A stretch of 64,000 nt of DNA from assembly GCA_946414345.1 (NCBI GenBank), contig CAMKOB010000003.1, forward strand, positions 1 through 64,000, read 5' to 3'. Shown one piece after another: positions 59,780-64,000 of the stretch. Source of the stretch: an uncultured Candidatus Saccharibacteria bacterium (GTDB lineage: Bacteria; Patescibacteriota; Saccharimonadia; Saccharimonadales; Saccharimonadaceae). Position numbers and translations under genes: made by a program. The first letter of the stretch is position 1; each line of letters begins with the position of its first letter. A model generated the notes under the pieces. The model worked only from the letters and a program-made list of their open reading frames with translations. It did no database searches and was not told where the DNA came from.

Positions 59780-60346
59780 TTACCCCAAAAGGTAACCTAG
59801 GAGTTGTTGCACATTAAAAGATCCCACCGTTTCACCATCATCATCTTTTACTAAAAAGTATCTTCCGCCAGTCCTCTTCATCTCCTCAACCGCATACCTC
59901 AAAGAATCGGTAGTTTTCAAATATCTCACCTCTGGTTCCATATACTTCTTAGCCTTCTCTGTTTTGCGAACTTCCAAAGCATTAAGCGCTTCAGTACCAA
60001 GTATCCCTACTACTTTCTCATGACTATCAACTACCGGGAAATTTGTCTGTCCAGACTTATATAATTTATCCAAAATCAGTGGCCCTAATACCTCATCAGA
60101 TTTCACAAACACCATCTCACTTCTTTTTGTCATCAAATCCCCCACTTTTCGCTCATCAAAACTCATCACCGCGGCAATCCGCTCGCGATCGTTAGTAGAC
60201 AAAATACTACGTGGCGTTCTTTGCATTACGCCAATAAATTCTTCCAGCGATTTCGGCGTATATGGTTTCTCAACCTTTTTCTCTCGATACTTCTCAAGCC
60301 TCGGGTCTATCCACCGCACAAACTTCCGGAACAAATTCAACCACAT
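59780..60346 (-). CDS. CBS-domain protein
   Basis: VGDLMTKRSEMVFVKSDEVLGPLILDKLYKSGQTNFPVVDSHEKVVGILGTEAL... tandem CBS motifs. Confidence 0.8.
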   Translation of the reverse strand: MWLNLFRKFVRWIDPRLEKYREKKVEKPYTPKSLEEFIGVMQRTPRSILSTNDRERIAAVMSFDERKVGDLMTKRSEMVFVKSDEVLGPLILDKLYKSGQTNFPVVDSHEKVVGILGTEALNALEVRKTEKAKKYMEPEVRYLKTTDSLRYAVEEMKRTGGRYFLVKDDDGETVGSFNVQQLLGYLLG

Positions 60347-60666
60347 GATATAAACATTATATCATTAAATTTCAATAAATTTTTGCCATTCTGCAGGCGC
60401 TATTTTCGCTTTTTGTATTTTCGAATACTTCGATTTTCTGATACGCATGTTACCCATTCTATCAAACATCACCCACGAGTGCAAGCATAATTTTTATCAA
60501 CAGAGAGAAATTTTTCCACAAAAAAATGGTAGACCTTATCAATTCGAATTGGAACCGTATCATATCTGACATGTACCGAATTAAGGGCCTAACTACCGTA
60601 TTGTATCATACAAACTACATTCCCAATAGTAGTAGAACCAAGTGATATCATTATAGTTATCCTGCT

Positions 60667-60727
60667 CCAAAGGGTTTTCCATCAGGGCCAGCTATCCCAA
60701 AGCAAGGCCCTGTGGTAAACCCTTTGG
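60667..60727. repeat. imperfect two-stem hairpin 1
   Basis: ccaaagggttt/aaaccctttgg outer stem, cagggcc/ggccctg inner stem. Confidence 0.8.
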
Positions 60728-60744
60728 AAGTTTAGTCAAAAAAA

Positions 60745-60817
60745 GAAAACCTCCAATCAAGTGGAGTCAGTTTAGGGCTGAACATCCGAGCGATAAGTCG
60801 CCAGTTAGGAAGTTTTC
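60745..60817. repeat. imperfect hairpin 2, with minus-strand terminator-like sub-stem
   Basis: gaaaac/gttttc outer stem; minus strand ctccacttgattggaggttttcttttttt. Confidence 0.65.
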
Positions 60818-60827
60818 TACCAAAGAA

Positions 60828-60867
60828 AGACCCAGGTGGGGCTGTGATTGCCGCCCCAGCAAGGTCT
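60828..60867. repeat. imperfect two-stem hairpin 3 (terminator-like on minus strand)
   Basis: agacc/ggtct outer stem, tggggc/gcccca inner stem; minus strand followed by TTTCTTT. Confidence 0.7.
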
Positions 60868-60891
60868 AATAAAATTATATCACTAATAACA

Positions 60892-61794
60892 CTAATTCCC
60901 ATCAAAACGCACAAATAAGCAATGTGGGTAATCAAATCTTTCTCTGGCCGTCACAAGAAAATCATGGACTTCATGGGATAGCTTAGCAATTCTTTTGTTG
61001 CCATTTTCTAATGCATGCTTTTCTACAAATAAGAAGTCTTCCGCAACTGGATAAATAGGTAAAATCACGTGCCCATAGTAATCAACCGTAGTTAAAAAAG
61101 GCAAATCATGACGAAAAACGGACTCAGTTTTCTCAACCTGTTTTTTGTCCAATCCCGATATATCAGGCCGCATAGAGTACTCAATATAATTGAATACCTC
61201 GGTTAATTTACGGCTCGGAAAACTATCGAGGTCGATTATCTTATCATTATTGCCTGCACATCCATCGAATGTAATAAGCGACATCCATATCCCATCACAG
61301 CCCCATGCATATTTCGCTCCATCGTCCACGACAACATCGTGCAAGACCACAATCCAACCTATCAAAGGCAACCCATTTTTTGACTCTATGCGAGTGCTGT
61401 TCGTGTCGTATAAGCCTTGAACGGTGGCTGTTTCAATAGAACCAAGCCCGGCACTATCGTTCTTCCCATAACAGGCAATAAAATCATAAACCTCCCCACG
61501 TAAGCGGTGTAGAGCTGTTTTATATTTTTTCTTTTCAGCGTCCGTTGCGGGTTTATTTAGATTGGATATTCTCAGATATTCGTATTGAATTTTGCCAAAT
61601 GAACTTAATTCTTTAATATCTTCTTCGCCACAATCTACAACAAGACAATACAAGTTATCTCTGGGCTCTATGTTGCGGTCAAGTTTATCACGCGATATAA
61701 ATATGCCGGTAAAGGTTTTCCATGGTAATTTCTCACCGTTAATTACCCTAAAATGACAATTTCTCCCGTCTGGCAACTCTCCCTCTTGTATCAT
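60892..61794 (-). CDS. hypothetical protein (300 aa)
   Basis: ORF with TGATAAAAT-N6-ATG start; no recognised family. Confidence 0.7.
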   Translation of the reverse strand: MIQEGELPDGRNCHFRVINGEKLPWKTFTGIFISRDKLDRNIEPRDNLYCLVVDCGEEDIKELSSFGKIQYEYLRISNLNKPATDAEKKKYKTALHRLRGEVYDFIACYGKNDSAGLGSIETATVQGLYDTNSTRIESKNGLPLIGWIVVLHDVVVDDGAKYAWGCDGIWMSLITFDGCAGNNDKIIDLDSFPSRKLTEVFNYIEYSMRPDISGLDKKQVEKTESVFRHDLPFLTTVDYYGHVILPIYPVAEDFLFVEKHALENGNKRIAKLSHEVHDFLVTARERFDYPHCLFVRFDGN

Positions 61795-61810
61795 ATTATT
61801 ATTTTATCAT

Positions 61811-62728
61811 TTAATAACCGTAGCCTCGCATACAATCACTATATGTTGATTCATAAGCAGACTGCGGAACTGTACTATATTGCGAACCACCAACGCCCAT
61901 GGCACCTAATTGTCTTCTTGCGCTTTCTCTCGCTTGTTCGGCCCGAGCTTTGCAACTGCTTTCCGCCGCCGCTCTTGCTTGTCTTTCGGCTTCTTGCCTA
62001 GCTCTTTCTTCAGCAAATGGGTCACTATTAATTGTTGAGCTATTAAAAGGTTCGGTAGAAGTAGTGTTATCAGATGTGCTATTTCTAAGTTCTCTCTCAT
62101 GTTCCGCAATTATCTCCATAGCTCTAACATAGGATTCGGACAATTTACCATCTCGCGTATATGCGTTAGCCGCAGGCGGGGTATCAGCAAGGCCAATCAT
62201 TGTGCCTTGGCTATTCTTCGCACAATCATCCTCTGAGGAATGAGTAAAACCAACTTTAGGATTCTGGAATTGTTCATCAGTATAATAACGATAGCCACCA
62301 TCCGAACAAATCATGTATTGCCATTTTCTCGTCCCACGTCTTATAATTTCTTTGGTAGGCTCTTTGATTGTTTCAACGTTCACGATGTCGGTATTTCGTA
62401 CCTCACCGGTTATTAACTTCTTCTTTTCTTCGGTATAAATCTTTTTAATTCCATCCTCGCCAGTCTGTTTAACTTTCTCCGTTCCAAGCTCGAGGCTGTT
62501 ATCATCTTCATATTCAGTATAAAAATAAATTGGCTCTTCACTTTCGATTATTTCTGTCCTAGTGATAGAATTATCTAATATTATGCCCAAACTAATAAGC
62601 ACAATTACTGCCGCAACAGAATAATAAATAATTAAGCCAACTTTTCGACGGGGCTTTTGCTGGTTTTTGGCAGTCGTCTTCTTTTGCTTAACTATCTTTC
62701 CGGTTTTCTTCTTTGATTTCTTACCCAT
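61811..62728 (-). CDS. single-pass membrane protein with extracytoplasmic A/R/E-rich region
   Basis: MGKKSKKKTGKIV...KPRRKVGLIIYYSVAAVIVLISLGIILD TM; SD aaagga. Confidence 0.72.
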   Translation of the reverse strand: MGKKSKKKTGKIVKQKKTTAKNQQKPRRKVGLIIYYSVAAVIVLISLGIILDNSITRTEIIESEEPIYFYTEYEDDNSLELGTEKVKQTGEDGIKKIYTEEKKKLITGEVRNTDIVNVETIKEPTKEIIRRGTRKWQYMICSDGGYRYYTDEQFQNPKVGFTHSSEDDCAKNSQGTMIGLADTPPAANAYTRDGKLSESYVRAMEIIAEHERELRNSTSDNTTSTEPFNSSTINSDPFAEERARQEAERQARAAAESSCKARAEQARESARRQLGAMGVGGSQYSTVPQSAYESTYSDCMRGYGY

Positions 62729-62739
62729 ACAATATTCCT

Positions 62740-62928
62740 TTAAGACGTTAATAATATCCAAACCAAAAGAGCTACTCCAAAAACTAATATTGCTAACCAC
62801 TTTCTTTTGAGAAGTTCGTATCTTAACAAATCTTCTGATGTTTTATATCCTTTTTTAGACAGAGAGCCATCTTTTTTCTTGTACCTATATAAGCCATCTT
62901 TGCATTGTACTATCTTAAAGTGGAACAT
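62740..62928 (-). CDS. small membrane protein, paralog A
   Basis: FKIVQCKDGLYRYKKKDGSLSKKGYKT plus C-terminal TM; SD ggagg. Confidence 0.68.
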   Translation of the reverse strand: MFHFKIVQCKDGLYRYKKKDGSLSKKGYKTSEDLLRYELLKRKWLAILVFGVALLVWILLTS

Positions 62929-62931
62929 ATT

Positions 62932-63147
62932 TTAAAGCCTCCCAAACATAAAAACCACGAGTGCGACAATCAAAGACAGTACGGCCAAAAGACAACATAC
63001 TTTTAGGCGAAATTTTACAGCAACCCAACCCGATAGATTTTCTAGTTTTTTAAATCTCTTCTTTGAAAGATTACCATTTGCTAATACCTCGCGATAAAAA
63101 CCATCGTCATCTTTTTTATAGCGAAAGCTCGTTTGCAACATTACCAT
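62932..63147 (-). CDS. small membrane protein, paralog B
   Basis: FRYKKDDDGFYREVLANGNLSKKRFKKLENL plus C-terminal TM; SD ggagg. Confidence 0.68.
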   Translation of the reverse strand: MVMLQTSFRYKKDDDGFYREVLANGNLSKKRFKKLENLSGWVAVKFRLKVCCLLAVLSLIVALVVFMFGRL

Positions 63148-63148
63148 A

Positions 63149-63460
63149 CTACTTACCTCCGCTATTTATTAAAAAACCAGCTAATGAGACTACTCCTGCG
63201 AATATCGCTATTACCGCCATAACCTCCCAATCTCGAAGTTCTTTCATTGAGTGCATTGTATCTATGGCGCTTCTTTCTTTAGACCACTTAGTACCTTTAA
63301 TAAGCCCAAAGAACCAATCTTTTCTGTATTGGAACATACCGTTTTTGGTCTGACGAACCGGGTATCTATAAGCTCTATTTTTAACTTCACCATTTGGTTT
63401 TATTTGGTAGCAATAGAAATAATCATCCCCCTCAAATTTCTTTAATTTAAAATAAAGCAT
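63149..63460 (-). CDS. small membrane protein, paralog C
   Basis: YFKLKKFEGDDYFYCYQIKPNGEVKNRAYRYPVRQTKNGMFQYRKDWF plus C-terminal TM; SD gaggag. Confidence 0.65.
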   Translation of the reverse strand: MLYFKLKKFEGDDYFYCYQIKPNGEVKNRAYRYPVRQTKNGMFQYRKDWFFGLIKGTKWSKERSAIDTMHSMKELRDWEVMAVIAIFAGVVSLAGFLINSGGK

Positions 63461-63497
63461 TTCTATCACTCCTCATATCATTGAATATAGAAGTCCT

Positions 63498-63645
63498 TAA
63501 ATAAAAAGGACACCGTGCGACGGTGTTCAGATTCGTTTTCCCGCAACAGGTTTTGCCCGATTGCTTGCACACGGTGCCCTTTTTTGAGCAAAACCGTGTC
63601 TTTACGGGCACTCCTATATTGGGAGCGTTTATATTGAATCTGAAC
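63498..63645 (-). ncRNA. candidate structured leader RNA/attenuator with rho-independent terminator
   Basis: Extended -10 TGATATAAT (63652-63660) 6 nt upstream of 63645; 10-bp closing stem gttcagattc (63636-63645) with gaatctgaac (63525-63534); inner stems; terminator acaccgt-cgc-acggtgt (63510-63526) plus CCTTTTTATTT. Confidence 0.6.
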
Positions 63646-63709
63646 ATATTAATTATATCATAATTTGTATCAAAAAGATAATGCGTACACGCACTAGAAA
63701 CAAAAATAT

Positions 63710-63931
63710 ACAGGTCGGGTTAGATGTTCTGCAACAGAGGTGAACAGGTCGGGATTACCTAGAAACACTACAAAATAGTGAGAAATAAGTCTTAGCCATC
63801 TTAGATAAATAAAGATGGCGGTGGAAACGTCAATAATAGAGATAAACAGATGGCGGTTTGTTTTTTGACTACCTTACAAAAAGGTAAGTATTTTTTGAGT
63901 TTTACAGGGAAAAAAGGTAAGTATTTTTACA
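63710..63931. repeat. three pairs of short direct repeats at ~33-35 bp pitch
   Basis: acaggtcggg at 63710 and 63744; agatggcgg at 63813 and 63848; aaggtaagtattttt at 63881 and 63914. Confidence 0.8.
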
Positions 63932-63962
63932 TACTTGCACGTGGTATCTATACGTAAATAAA

Positions 63963-64000
63963 ATGGAATTATGGAGAACGAATATAAAAGGCCAGCAAAG
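63963..64000 (+). CDS. possible 5' end of a CDS running off the window
   Basis: ATGGAATTATGGAGAACGAATATAAAAGGCCAGCAA (MELWRTNIKGQQ...) open to window end. Confidence 0.3.
   Translation, partial: MELWRTNIKGQQ

Noticed and set aside
60490-60530. Replication origin (TTATCAACA and TTTTTCCACA DnaA-box-like words)
   Set aside because: Only two imperfect words in AT-rich DNA and no dnaA/dnaN context.
60667-60867. Integron attC sites
   Set aside because: Hairpin ends do not match paired RYYYAAC/GTTRRRY core sites and there is no integrase in the window.
60892-63460. Prophage or plasmid remnant
   Set aside because: No integrase, replication, packaging or structural phage genes recognised; kept as an accessory island of unknown type.
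63447-63647. 66-aa minus ORF with Cys-rich segment (CSKKGTVCKQSGKTCCGK) as a possible small toxin or bacteriocin
   Set aside because: It overlaps completely with the stem/terminator structure of the candidate leader RNA and has no SD; the RNA explanation accounts for the sequence better.
63710-63931. CRISPR array
   Set aside because: Repeat words are short, differ between pairs and occur only twice each; no constant repeat and no cas genes in the window.

Overview
AT-rich, gene-dense window that looks like a host-associated Candidatus Saccharibacteria (TM7/CPR) chromosome. This placement is inferred from the small surface-protein-rich gene set, the arginine deiminase locus, type IV pilin-like genes and reduced genes; no database search was run. 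Core genes: 5' end of a 23S rRNA with its own promoter, ychF, an RNase HII-YraN fusion, rplS, ruvA, radA, murC, tsaE/tsaB, clpP, clpC, galU, gpmI, the arginine deiminase pathway (arcA, arcB, arcC, antiporter, amino-acid ABC transporter), pgi, hrcA-grpE with CIRCE operators, an adenylate-kinase-like gene, ruvC, aspS and three tRNAs (Leu-CAG, initiator Met, one with anticodon UAU). Accessory content is dominated by large secreted surface proteins. Points most worth follow-up: (i) a recurrent TGNTATAAT-N6-ATG signature that predicts widespread leaderless mRNAs; (ii) a terminal island (about 60.5-64 kb) with a structured, terminator-containing leader ahead of an operon of small paralogous membrane proteins, plus phased ~34-bp repeat pairs; (iii) an ADP-ribosyltransferase-like protein encoded directly behind tRNA-Leu; (iv) a pyridine-nucleotide oxidoreductase lacking both redox cysteines, next to a possible stand-alone ATP-cone protein; (v) a nine-repeat adhesin with co-varying cysteine pairs and 134-bp near-identical repeats; (vi) a GC-rich nested hairpin located outside both flanking transcripts.
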